42,118 bases of DNA from Bacteroidota bacterium (GTDB lineage: Bacteria > Bacteroidota > Bacteroidia > Chitinophagales > Saprospiraceae). Position 1 is the first letter of the stretch; every line of letters starts with the position of its first letter. The stretch covers positions 1-42,118 of the forward strand of contig DROJ01000092.1 in NCBI GenBank assembly GCA_011321935.1, in the 5' to 3' direction. This document shows, piece by piece, positions 28,007 through 36,202 of this stretch. Both the position numbers and the translations under genes were made by a program. The notes under the pieces are model-generated. The model was given only the letters and a program-made list of their open reading frames with translations. It did no database searches and was not told where the DNA came from.

Positions 28007-28045
28007 AAAAATGGGTTTTGCGCTGGCGCAAGGCCCATTTTTTTT
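28007..28045 (+). terminator. Intrinsic terminator downstream of DUF2795 gene
   Basis: aaaatgggttttgcgc-tggcgcaaggcccatttttttt. Confidence 0.6.
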
Positions 28046-28053
28046 AAAATGCT

Positions 28054-30474
28054 ATGCCAACAAACAGGACATCCCTTTTTTCTTTTTTGAAAAAACACAA
28101 ATGGGGAGCAGCCATTTTGCTGGCCGTCCTTTTTCTGTTTTATTGGTTCTGCCTGCCCGACCCACTTTTCAAAGACCCTACCTGCCTTGTTTTGGAAGCC
28201 AATGACGGCAGCTTGCTCGGAGCGCAGATAGCTGCGGACGGGCAGTGGCGTTTCCCCCTCATCAAAGATGTTCCGCTGAAGTTTGAAAAAGCCATTTTGG
28301 CTTTTGAAGACAAACGTTTTTACTCCCATCCCGGCGTGGACTTGCTGGCATTGGGCAGGGCGTTCCGCCAAAATATAAAAAACGGAAAAGTGGTCAGCGG
28401 GGGCAGTACCTTGACCATGCAGGTCATCCGCTTGGCGAGGAAAGGGCAACGCAGGACGGTCTTTGAAAAAGCAATCGAAATGGTCTTGGCCACGAGGCTG
28501 GAACTGCGTTTTTCCAAAAAAGAAATTTTGGCGCTCTATGCCTCCTATGCCCCCTTCGGCGGCAATGTGGTGGGGCTGGAAACGGCCACTTGGAGGTACT
28601 TTGGCAAGCGGCCAAGCTCCCTTTCTTGGGCAGAGGCGGCCACCCTCGCAGTGCTGCCCAACAACCCCTCCATGATCCACCCCGCAAGGAACCGGGATGC
28701 ACTGAAAAGAAAAAGGAACCGCTTGCTCAAAAAACTTTTCGAGGAAGGAGTTTTTGATGAATTAAGCTATGAACTGGCGCTGGAAGAGCTGCTTCCCGGC
28801 AAGCCCCTCCCCCTTCCGAGGCTTGCCCCGCACCTGATGGACAGGGTGGCAAAAGAAAAAAAGAAGCAGCCCGAAATGGCCGGGAACAAAGTGCGGACAA
28901 CCATTGACAAAGCACTGCAAGAAAAGGTGAACCAACTGGTTGACCGCAAAAACAAGGCACTGAAAAACAACGAAATACACAACCTCGCAGCAATCATCAT
29001 CAATATTGAAAAAAACGAAGTCTTGGCCTATGTCGGCAATGCCCAAAACACGGGCGCCGAACACGGCAACTCGGTTGACATCATCACTGCCCCGCGCAGC
29101 ACGGGCAGCATCCTGAAACCTTTTCTTTATGCCATGATGATGCAGGAGGGAAAGCTGCTGCCCAAAAGCCTCGTCAACGACATACCCACCCAACTGAAAA
29201 GCTATCGGCCTGAAAATTACTCCAATACTTACGACGGCGTGGTGGCTGCCGACCGGGCACTTTCGAGGTCGCTGAACATCCCCTTCGTGCGGATGCTGCA
29301 AGAGTACAGCGTCGAGAAATTCCATTTTAATTTAAAAAAACTTGGCATCACGACTTTGCGCAATGCCCCCGTCCACTATGGCCTCACGTTGATACTCGGC
29401 GGCTCGGAAGCAACGCTTTGGGACTTGACCAGTATCTACGCGGGCATGTCCCGCAGGCTCTCCAATTTTTACCCAAACAATGGCTGGTACTCGGAAAGCG
29501 ATTTTACAAAACCGATTTTTTATATAAACCCCAAATCTGGTATTTCACAAAAAAAAGAGCTGTCGAAGGAAACCAAATACCTCACTGCCGATGCCATTTG
29601 GCTGACTTTCGAGGCCATGAAAAAAGTGGAGCGGCCCAACTCGCAAGGCGACTGGCAACGCTTTGAATCATCCCACCAGATTGCTTGGAAAACAGGTACG
29701 AGCTATGGCTTCCGCGATGCCTGGGCCATTGGCGTGACCCCAAAATATGCAGTCGGCGTATGGGCCGGCAATGCAGACGGAGAAGGCAGGTCGGGGCTGG
29801 TGGGCATCTATTCTGCCGCTCCTCTTTTGTTTGAAATATTCGACCTGCTGCCTACTTCGAGGTGGTTCGACCAGCCCTTTGATGCCATGAAGCAGGTGGC
29901 CGTTTGCCATCAGAGCGGCTATTTGGCAAAAGATATTTGTGAAGAAAAAGATACCATCTGGGCGGCCAAAAATGCCTTGAAGGCCCCTGCCTGCCCTTAC
30001 CACCGGTTGGTTCACCTCGACAAAAGCGAAAGTTTTCAGGTGAATAAAAATTGCGTTCCGCAAAATGAAATCACCGCCCGCCCCTGGTTTGTGCTGCCGC
30101 CTGTGGAGGAGTATTATTTTAAAATAAAACACCCCAACTACCGCAGCTTGCCCCCCGTAAGAGAGGGCTGCCAAACTGGCCAATCGGCCAATGCCAATCC
30201 CATGCAGTTGATCTATCCGGGCAACAACACAAAAATTTATGTGCCTACCGACCTTGACGGGAACGTGGGGCGGACTGTTTTCAAGGCAGCCCACCGCTTT
30301 GCAGGGGCAACGATCCATTGGCACATTGACAGGGAATACATCGGCAGCACTACGGACTTCCATAACATGGAACTCAACCCTCCTGCCGGACGGCATTCAT
30401 TGACCCTCGTGGATGACCGGGGCAACCGATTGATGCAAGCCTTTGAAATTTTATTGAAAGAAGGAGGGAAGTGA
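28054..30474 (+). CDS. pbpC: Penicillin-binding protein 1C
   Basis: ILAFEDKRFYSHPGVDLLALGRAFRQN...GGSTLTMQVIRLAR; transpeptidase STGSILKPFLYAMM and KTGTSYGFRDAWAIG; C-terminal BiPBP-like domain. Confidence 0.95.
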   Translation: MPTNRTSLFSFLKKHKWGAAILLAVLFLFYWFCLPDPLFKDPTCLVLEANDGSLLGAQIAADGQWRFPLIKDVPLKFEKAILAFEDKRFYSHPGVDLLALGRAFRQNIKNGKVVSGGSTLTMQVIRLARKGQRRTVFEKAIEMVLATRLELRFSKKEILALYASYAPFGGNVVGLETATWRYFGKRPSSLSWAEAATLAVLPNNPSMIHPARNRDALKRKRNRLLKKLFEEGVFDELSYELALEELLPGKPLPLPRLAPHLMDRVAKEKKKQPEMAGNKVRTTIDKALQEKVNQLVDRKNKALKNNEIHNLAAIIINIEKNEVLAYVGNAQNTGAEHGNSVDIITAPRSTGSILKPFLYAMMMQEGKLLPKSLVNDIPTQLKSYRPENYSNTYDGVVAADRALSRSLNIPFVRMLQEYSVEKFHFNLKKLGITTLRNAPVHYGLTLILGGSEATLWDLTSIYAGMSRRLSNFYPNNGWYSESDFTKPIFYINPKSGISQKKELSKETKYLTADAIWLTFEAMKKVERPNSQGDWQRFESSHQIAWKTGTSYGFRDAWAIGVTPKYAVGVWAGNADGEGRSGLVGIYSAAPLLFEIFDLLPTSRWFDQPFDAMKQVAVCHQSGYLAKDICEEKDTIWAAKNALKAPACPYHRLVHLDKSESFQVNKNCVPQNEITARPWFVLPPVEEYYFKIKHPNYRSLPPVREGCQTGQSANANPMQLIYPGNNTKIYVPTDLDGNVGRTVFKAAHRFAGATIHWHIDREYIGSTTDFHNMELNPPAGRHSLTLVDDRGNRLMQAFEILLKEGGK

Positions 30475-30584
30475 TTAGTAAAGCAGTGATTAGTGATTAG
30501 TAAGACAAAGCATTGATTGTCAGTCGTTTTTCAATCATTTAATGTGTCTTTTAGGGGCTTAGGCAAGGGGGCCCATTTTTTTAG

Positions 30585-30657
30585 GTTTCACGCAAAGGCG
30601 CAAAGTTTCTAAACCAAATTTCTTTGAGACTTTGCGCCTTTGCGGCTTTGCGCGAGA
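30585..30657. repeat. Inverted repeat (CGCAAAGGCGCAAAG type)
   Basis: tttcacgcaaaggcgcaaagtttc versus gagactttgcgcctttgcggctttgcgcgaga. Confidence 0.8.
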
Positions 30658-30700
30658 CAAATAATTTGGCAACACTGAAAAAACCTTCCCTTTAGGGCAT

Positions 30701-30784
30701 AAAAAAACTCCTACATCGGGGAGGCTAAAAAGCTGACGTAGGAGCACTAAACATACTATGAGAAAACTACACAGTGCAAAGAAG
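30701..30784 (-). ncRNA. Putative short structured transcript, paralog 1 (ends in intrinsic terminator)
   Basis: - strand CTTCTTTG...GTAGTTTTCTCATAGTATGTTTAGTGCTCCTACGTCAGC...GATGTAGGAGTTTTTTT. Confidence 0.45.
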
Positions 30785-30819
30785 GGCCAATTTTAGGTGT
30801 AAAAAAAGCGGTGATTAGG

Positions 30820-30847
30820 AAACGGTAGGTCTTGAACCGTGAACGGT
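30820..30847 (-). promoter_or_regulatory. Candidate LytTR operator: two direct repeats 21 bp apart
   Basis: - strand cctACCGTTcac...cctACCGTTtcc; aaacgg at 30820 and gaacgg at 30841 on + strand. Confidence 0.5.
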
Positions 30848-31162
30848 AGGAAGTATTTAGGATGTGGATTTATCATTATGTGTTCTGCGCAAAATACCAC
30901 CAAAACCCCATAACCAACTGATTTTTAATTATTAAAAAATATATTTATTTTTAATAAAAAGAAAATCTGGCATAGAATTGGGCTAAGGCTTCGTGTTCTT
31001 CGATGATTTTCTTGCACCAACTCACACATTTTTCCATTTTCCTTCTTACAGTTCCCACATTTCAAAATTCCAGAACAAAGGCTTTCCTTCAATCGGCAAT
31101 CCGCTTTTTATAGTCGGAATAAAATTCGGTTTAAAAAAAATTTGAACGGGTCAAGAATGGGT

Positions 31163-31245
31163 AAAAAAAAAATTCCTACACCCCAGAAGGGAAGAAAAGG
31201 TGTAGGAGAATTAAACATACTATGAGAAAACTTAGGCCAAAGATA
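31163..31245 (-). ncRNA. Putative short structured transcript, paralog 2
   Basis: - strand TATCTTTGGCCTAAGTTTTCTCATAGTATGTTTAATTCTCCTACACCTTTTCTTCCCTTCTGGGGTGTAGGAATTTTTTTTT. Confidence 0.5.
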
Positions 31246-31300
31246 CACTTGGCTTTTACAGGAAAAAAGCTACTTTTACGCAATGGTTGATCTGGTGAGG

Positions 31301-31349
31301 AAACGGTAGGTATTCTTTAGGAAACGGTAGGTTTTGACTAATAAACGGA
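31301..31349 (-). promoter_or_regulatory. Candidate LytTR operator: three half-sites at exact 21-bp spacing
   Basis: + strand aaacgg at 31301, 31322 and 31343; - strand TCCGTTTAT / ACCGTTTCC / ACCGTTTCC. Confidence 0.55.
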
Positions 31350-31477
31350 AAAAATATGTTTAAAAATTAATTTTATTGGAAATACATAAATACCGGAGGG
31401 CTATTCATTTACGGAAGCACTAAACTTACTACATAAAACAGCTTTAAACTACACCGCCTTTTTGAGAAAACATTTTA

Positions 31478-31533
31478 GGGAGTTTGTAATAAATAACTTC
31501 GCCATAACGGGTAGGTTATTTATTACAAACTCC
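31478..31533. repeat. 20-bp perfect inverted repeat
   Basis: gggagtttgtaataaataac / gttatttattacaaactccc. Confidence 0.9.
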
Positions 31534-31550
31534 CTTAAATTTTGAGGGGA

Positions 31551-31634
31551 AAAAAAAGTCCTGCACCCCAGGAGGGAAAAATAAGGTGCAGGAAGATTAA
31601 ACAAACATACTATGAGAAAACTAGGGCAAAGATA
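31551..31634 (-). ncRNA. Putative short structured transcript, paralog 3
   Basis: - strand TATCTTTGCCCTAGTTTTCTCATAGTATGTTTGTTTAATCTTCCTGCACCTTATTTTTCCCTCCTGGGGTGCAGGACTTTTTTTT. Confidence 0.5.
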
Positions 31635-31731
31635 TTTTTTTATTTACAAATATTAAATTTTTATCATAAAAAAATACATGAAAGCCAGTTGATAAGGCAT
31701 ATGGTTTGTAAACATTCGTCTTTTGCGACCA

Positions 31732-33603
31732 TCATTTCACCTCGATGTCCAAAATAGGTATCAACACTTCCACTCTTGTCCCCGCAGCATTTCCCGTTTC
31801 CTCATCGTACAGGTCAATGATTTTGACGACCTCTTCCCCGTTGCTCTTTTTTTGCAGGATTTCCAACCTGTCTTTCGTTATCCTCGTTCCCATTGATTTG
31901 TGGCTTTTCAGTTCAGGGTTGTTTTCCTGTATTTTGCGGATTTTTTCCCTCCCCACCCCGTTGTCTTCAACAATACAAAGGATGGTGTCCTCGTCTTTCA
32001 ATTTAAACTCGATTTTTATCATGCCCTTTTGTTTTGGCCGGATGCCATGTTCGATTGAGTTCTCCACATAGGGCTGGACGATCATGGTCGGCACCCCATA
32101 AATGTCTTCTTCTATTTCCTCGTCCACGATGATTTTATAAGTGAGTTTACTTTCAAAACGCAGGTTCACGTTGATCTCGAGGTAATTGCGCAAAAACTCG
32201 ATTTCATCTTCCAGCGAAATGATCTCCATGTCTGAATACTCCAGGCTCTGCCGCATCAGATGGGCAAATTGGGCGAGGTATTTAGCGGCCAGTTTGGGGT
32301 CGTTTGAAGTAATGAAATCCTGCACGGAGTTGAGTGCGTTAAAAACAAAATGGGGGTTCATCTGCGCCCGCAATGCCTTTAGTTGCAGGCCTGTGGCCTG
32401 CAATTTGAACATCTCGGCTTCCTTTTCCTTGCGCTCGGCTTCGTACTTTATTTCCAGTTCCCTGATCTCGTCTTCCTTGACTTCCTGCATCGCCCTCTCC
32501 ACTGCTTTTTCGTAAAATTTCTGGTATTCATAGGCATCTTTGTATTCCCCGTCGGCTGCATAAAACTCAGAAATGTCTTTTAAAATACCTGCCACTTGGT
32601 TTTGGTCTTTGCCTTTGTAAGCAAATTCCAATGCACTGAAATAGTGCGTCAATGCCTTTTTCCGCTTGCCCAATGCCTCAAAAGCTTTGGCCTTCCACCA
32701 ATTGATATTGGCCTGGTTGACATCTTTTTTCTCTTTGAAAAGCGGGTAGGCAGTGTCCAAAAGGTCAAGCCCTTCCTGAAATTTTCCTTTCCGGAAATAG
32801 CAATAACCGAGGTTGGCATAAGCAAGGGCCCTTGCCTGCTGGTTCACATCGTCAAGCACCTTGATCCCCAATTTGAAATATTTGATGGCGTTTTCGTCAT
32901 CCAAGGTGGCCATGTAGCTGTTGCCGACATTGAGGTAGTGCCATGACAGCCTCGAACGCATGCCCCGCCGCTCACAGATTTCCACTACTTCCCGGTAAGC
33001 CTTTATGCTCTTGTCGGGTTCATGGTTGAGGGCATGTATTTTTCCGATCCCGCTTTTGATGAGGGTCATAAAATAATAGTCCTTGCTCGACAATGGCTTG
33101 GCCGAAGTTTTCAGCCTCATTTCTGCTTCCAAAAAAGATTTGAGTGCTTTGGGCTTGTTTGAATGCTGGATATGAAGGTAGCCGATCCGGCTGATAAGGT
33201 AGGCCTCCAACCGGTCGTCGGGAAAAGTCCTGAGGTATTTCCTCGCATCTTCAAGGTAAGCATAGGCACTGTCAACCTTTCCCAAATTTATGAGCGTTCC
33301 CGCATAATCAATAAACGCTTCGGCCAATTGGTTGGCATCGCCCCGTGCGTTCAGCAAATCAATGGCTTTTTTGAAATGGATTTCCGACAGCTTATAATTG
33401 TAAAGCTGGTTTTCGACGATGCCAGTATAAAGGTTGTATTTCAGTTCAAAGTCGAGGTCGGAGACTTCCTGTAGCAGCTTGTTGAGTTCGGCAAGATACT
33501 TTTGGGCTTGCTGGATATTGGTAAAAAGGTGCTGCATTGCCCGTTCGTCCAGCCTCGACAACTTTTTGATGCGGTCATCTATGATACCCGGTGAGTGATC
33601 CAT
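31732..33603 (-). CDS. TPR-containing LytS-type sensor histidine kinase, apparently soluble
   Basis: Multiple TPR-like repeats; LKALRAQMNPHFVFNALNSVQDFI (LytS-type phosphoacceptor box), VPTMIVQPYVENSIEHGI, ENDNGVGR-type ATPase motif; no visible TM or signal peptide. Confidence 0.9.
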   Translation of the reverse strand: MDHSPGIIDDRIKKLSRLDERAMQHLFTNIQQAQKYLAELNKLLQEVSDLDFELKYNLYTGIVENQLYNYKLSEIHFKKAIDLLNARGDANQLAEAFIDYAGTLINLGKVDSAYAYLEDARKYLRTFPDDRLEAYLISRIGYLHIQHSNKPKALKSFLEAEMRLKTSAKPLSSKDYYFMTLIKSGIGKIHALNHEPDKSIKAYREVVEICERRGMRSRLSWHYLNVGNSYMATLDDENAIKYFKLGIKVLDDVNQQARALAYANLGYCYFRKGKFQEGLDLLDTAYPLFKEKKDVNQANINWWKAKAFEALGKRKKALTHYFSALEFAYKGKDQNQVAGILKDISEFYAADGEYKDAYEYQKFYEKAVERAMQEVKEDEIRELEIKYEAERKEKEAEMFKLQATGLQLKALRAQMNPHFVFNALNSVQDFITSNDPKLAAKYLAQFAHLMRQSLEYSDMEIISLEDEIEFLRNYLEINVNLRFESKLTYKIIVDEEIEEDIYGVPTMIVQPYVENSIEHGIRPKQKGMIKIEFKLKDEDTILCIVEDNGVGREKIRKIQENNPELKSHKSMGTRITKDRLEILQKKSNGEEVVKIIDLYDEETGNAAGTRVEVLIPILDIEVK

Positions 33604-33610
33604 TTAAAAT

Positions 33611-33670
33611 GAGAATTTGAGAATTTGAGAGTTTGAGAGTTTGAGAGTTTGAGAGTTTGAGAGTTTGAGT
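33611..33670. repeat. 8-bp microsatellite (gagtttga)~7.5, directly upstream of the kinase start codon
   Basis: gagaatttgagaatttgagagtttgagagtttgagagtttgagagtttgagagtttgag, within 10 nt of the ATG. Confidence 0.93.
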
Positions 33671-33737
33671 CCCGATATTTCATCAGGAGAGAGCAGAATT
33701 GCCGTTGGTTGGTACCTATTTTAACTATCTAAGCCAT

Positions 33738-33780
33738 AAATAAAAAGAGACTGCGCACCATGTGCACAACCTCTTTTCAT
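33738..33780 (-). terminator. Intrinsic terminator downstream of the small peptide ORF
   Basis: - strand AGAGGTTGTGCAC-atg-GTGCGCAGTCTCTTTTTATTT. Confidence 0.6.
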
Positions 33781-33845
33781 CCTTTTCAGGAAGCCCCCAT
33801 TTATCAAAAACAGGGATAAAATTTGTGTAGTTTAAAGGTGTACCT

Positions 33846-34064
33846 TTATTGGGGAAGATCCCCGTCGCAAGGCTTTGGGCCGAACAGCCTTCCAAGAAAA
33901 CTCCGCTTTTTGATGTCGCTGCTTTGGTTGTTCGCACCACCAAAGTATTCAGACATTCTGTCTTTTTGTATGCGGTTCACATTCTCAAGATTGCTCAGGC
34001 TTTTGCCTTTTTTGTTGGTAGCCTCCTTCATAGTATCAAGATTTTTAGTAAAAAATCGCATCAT
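33846..34064 (-). CDS. Putative small peptide with Gly-Gly motif (possible secreted or signalling peptide precursor)
   Basis: MMRFFTKNLDTMKEATNKKGKSLSNLENVNRIQKDRMSEYFGGANNQSSDIKKRSFLGRLFGPKPCDGDLPQ; upstream TAAATTTG box at 34116-34123; terminator downstream. Confidence 0.4.
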   Translation of the reverse strand: MMRFFTKNLDTMKEATNKKGKSLSNLENVNRIQKDRMSEYFGGANNQSSDIKKRSFLGRLFGPKPCDGDLPQ

Positions 34065-34400
34065 AGTGTTTCCCGTTTGTAATGATGGGACAAGCGCTAT
34101 GATTTCAATAAAGCCCAAATTTAAGGGTAAATATTGGCCGATGAAAGTGTAGTTTCAAAAAAATCAACAATTTAAATACATTTATTTTTATCAAATAATT
34201 GTATTTTTTAAAGCCAGAACCCTGATTTGAACTTAGTTGAAAGCCTCCCAGCGAACTTGTCAAATCAATGTGTTTATGTTCAAATGTGTAAGTTTCTTAA
34301 ATCAGTGTGTTTTCTCCCGAATAAAAAAAGCCGCTTCAAAGCCCCCGTACCCGCCTCCGTTATTCATTTTCCCCGAGGTTTCGGGGCGGGCTATTTTCAT

Positions 34401-35216
34401 TTACAGTCCTTCTTCCAGCCTGCGCATCTGCTCCATGAAAGCAGGGCGGCGGCGCCTTGATACTTCGATTTTTTTCCCGTCGTCCATTATCAGGTAACCC
34501 CCATCGCCTTTAATGAACTTTCTCATATAGTTGAGGTTGATAACGTGCCGTTTGTGCACCCTGTAGAAGTTCACGCTGGCAAGCATGTCTTCATAGGCTT
34601 TGATGGTTTTTGAGGCCGTGATCCGTTCTTTGTTTTGCAGAAAAATATGGGTGTAATTGTCTTCTGCCTCAAAGCGCACAATGTCCTTGATGCTGACGAA
34701 ATAGATACCGTCAATGGCCGAAATGCTCATTTTTTCAAAAGCGTTCGGGTTTCTCAATTGCTTGTTGAAAATTTCGATCCGTTGCCCCATTTTTTCGGAA
34801 CGGGTCACCCGTACCCTGCTCACCGCTTGGATCAGTTCATCGGGGTCAATGGGTTTGAGGATGTAACCTATCGAGCTGTACTCACATGCTTTGATCGCAT
34901 GTTCGTTGTAGGCAGTAATGAATACGATTTCGAAATTGACGGGCCTAAGCTGGTCGAGCATTTTAAATACAAGGCCGTCGGGCAAGCTGATGTCGAGGAA
35001 GGCAATGTCGGGCTGAAAAGCCGGGTCTTCAAAGAGTTCGAGCGCCTCTTCAATGTTCAAAGCATCTCCAATAAGCTCAACTTCTGGACAATGTTTGCGA
35101 AGCAAGTTCTTGATGTTGTTCATGCTTCTAATCTCGTCTTCGACTATGATTGCCTTTACCACAGAAGTGCTTTTTGTACGTGTGATCGTTTTGATTGGTA
35201 CATGTTGTAAGACCAT
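34401..35216 (-). CDS. LytTR-family response regulator
   Basis: REC domain (VKAIIVEDEIRSMNNIKNLL...IAFLDISLPDG...YILKPIDPDEL) plus LytTR DNA-binding domain (IVRFEAEDNYTHIFLQ...FYRVHKRHVINLNYMRKF). Confidence 0.95.
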   Translation of the reverse strand: MVLQHVPIKTITRTKSTSVVKAIIVEDEIRSMNNIKNLLRKHCPEVELIGDALNIEEALELFEDPAFQPDIAFLDISLPDGLVFKMLDQLRPVNFEIVFITAYNEHAIKACEYSSIGYILKPIDPDELIQAVSRVRVTRSEKMGQRIEIFNKQLRNPNAFEKMSISAIDGIYFVSIKDIVRFEAEDNYTHIFLQNKERITASKTIKAYEDMLASVNFYRVHKRHVINLNYMRKFIKGDGGYLIMDDGKKIEVSRRRRPAFMEQMRRLEEGL

Positions 35217-35458
35217 AAAGAATGGGTGTGTTTGTTCGGGGCAAAGTTACATCCCGCAGATTAAAATATGAAATTTTCTTCATAATTATATCCCAACTGA
35301 CATGCAATAATTTACACTTTATAAAAACAACACCTTAGAATTTATTTTAATACAACGGTTTATGAATTTTATTTTTAATAATAGGTTGACGTATTTTTTT
35401 TATTTCCATAAACCACAACTGTTCAGCAGGCTCTTCGGGGCTTCGCCTCAATGGGCGT

Positions 35459-36190
35459 TCATAAATCTTTCAAAACAGAGCCGATGCCCCCGTCGAGCTG
35501 GAAATTGGCGCCGTGGATGAATCCCTCGTTCTCGGCGGCAAGGAACAGCGCAAGTTTGGCCACGTCTTCCGGGAGGCCGATCCGTTGCACGGGGTGGATT
35601 TTGCGAAGCTCGTCCAGTGCTTTTTCATCGTTTTCAAAGCCAGCCCGCAGCATGTCCGTTTCGATGGCTGCCGGGCTGATGGCATTCACCCGCACCCTAC
35701 CTTCGAGGTCAACGGCGAGGGATTTGGTCAGGCCGATCAGGGCACTTTTTGAAGTGGCATAGGAGATGAACGCCCTTTTTGTCTGCCGTTGGTGGATGCT
35801 CCCGATGTTGATGATGCTGCCCTTCCTTTTTTCCAGCCTTTCCAAAAACAGCTTGCTCAACATCAGCGGCCCGGTCAAGTTCACGTTCAGGGTTTCCTGC
35901 CAATCTTCCAGTTTGAGGTCTTCCAAATGGTCGAGCCGCTGCACCGCTGCGTTGTTTATCAAAACATCGAGCGTGGGCATTATGTCGTCAAAAATCTGGG
36001 TGAAACGGATGCGGTATTCCACATCTGTCACAAACTGGTTCAGGTCGAAACGGAGAAAACGGTCGCACACGTTGTCGAAGTCTTCTTCCTTGTCCACACC
36101 ATATACATAGTACCCGTTTTTGCGGAAGGCATGGGAAAGGCCGGCACCTATGCCTCCGAGGACGCCTGTTATAAAAACATTTTTGCTCAT
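35459..36190 (-). CDS. SDR-family oxidoreductase
   Basis: FITGVLGGIGAGLSHAF, NNAAVQ, SIINIGSIHQRQTKRAFISYATSKSALIGLTKSLA, GGIGSV. Confidence 0.93.
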   Translation of the reverse strand: MSKNVFITGVLGGIGAGLSHAFRKNGYYVYGVDKEEDFDNVCDRFLRFDLNQFVTDVEYRIRFTQIFDDIMPTLDVLINNAAVQRLDHLEDLKLEDWQETLNVNLTGPLMLSKLFLERLEKRKGSIINIGSIHQRQTKRAFISYATSKSALIGLTKSLAVDLEGRVRVNAISPAAIETDMLRAGFENDEKALDELRKIHPVQRIGLPEDVAKLALFLAAENEGFIHGANFQLDGGIGSVLKDL

Positions 36191-36202
36191 TGAATGTAAA
36201 AT

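Noticed and set aside
30701-31634. Tiny + strand ORFs starting at the conserved ATGAGAAAACT (MRKL...)
   Set aside because: They stop after 12-23 codons and their sequences do not agree after MRKL. The - strand reading (promoter box, hairpin, T-tract) explains the conservation better.
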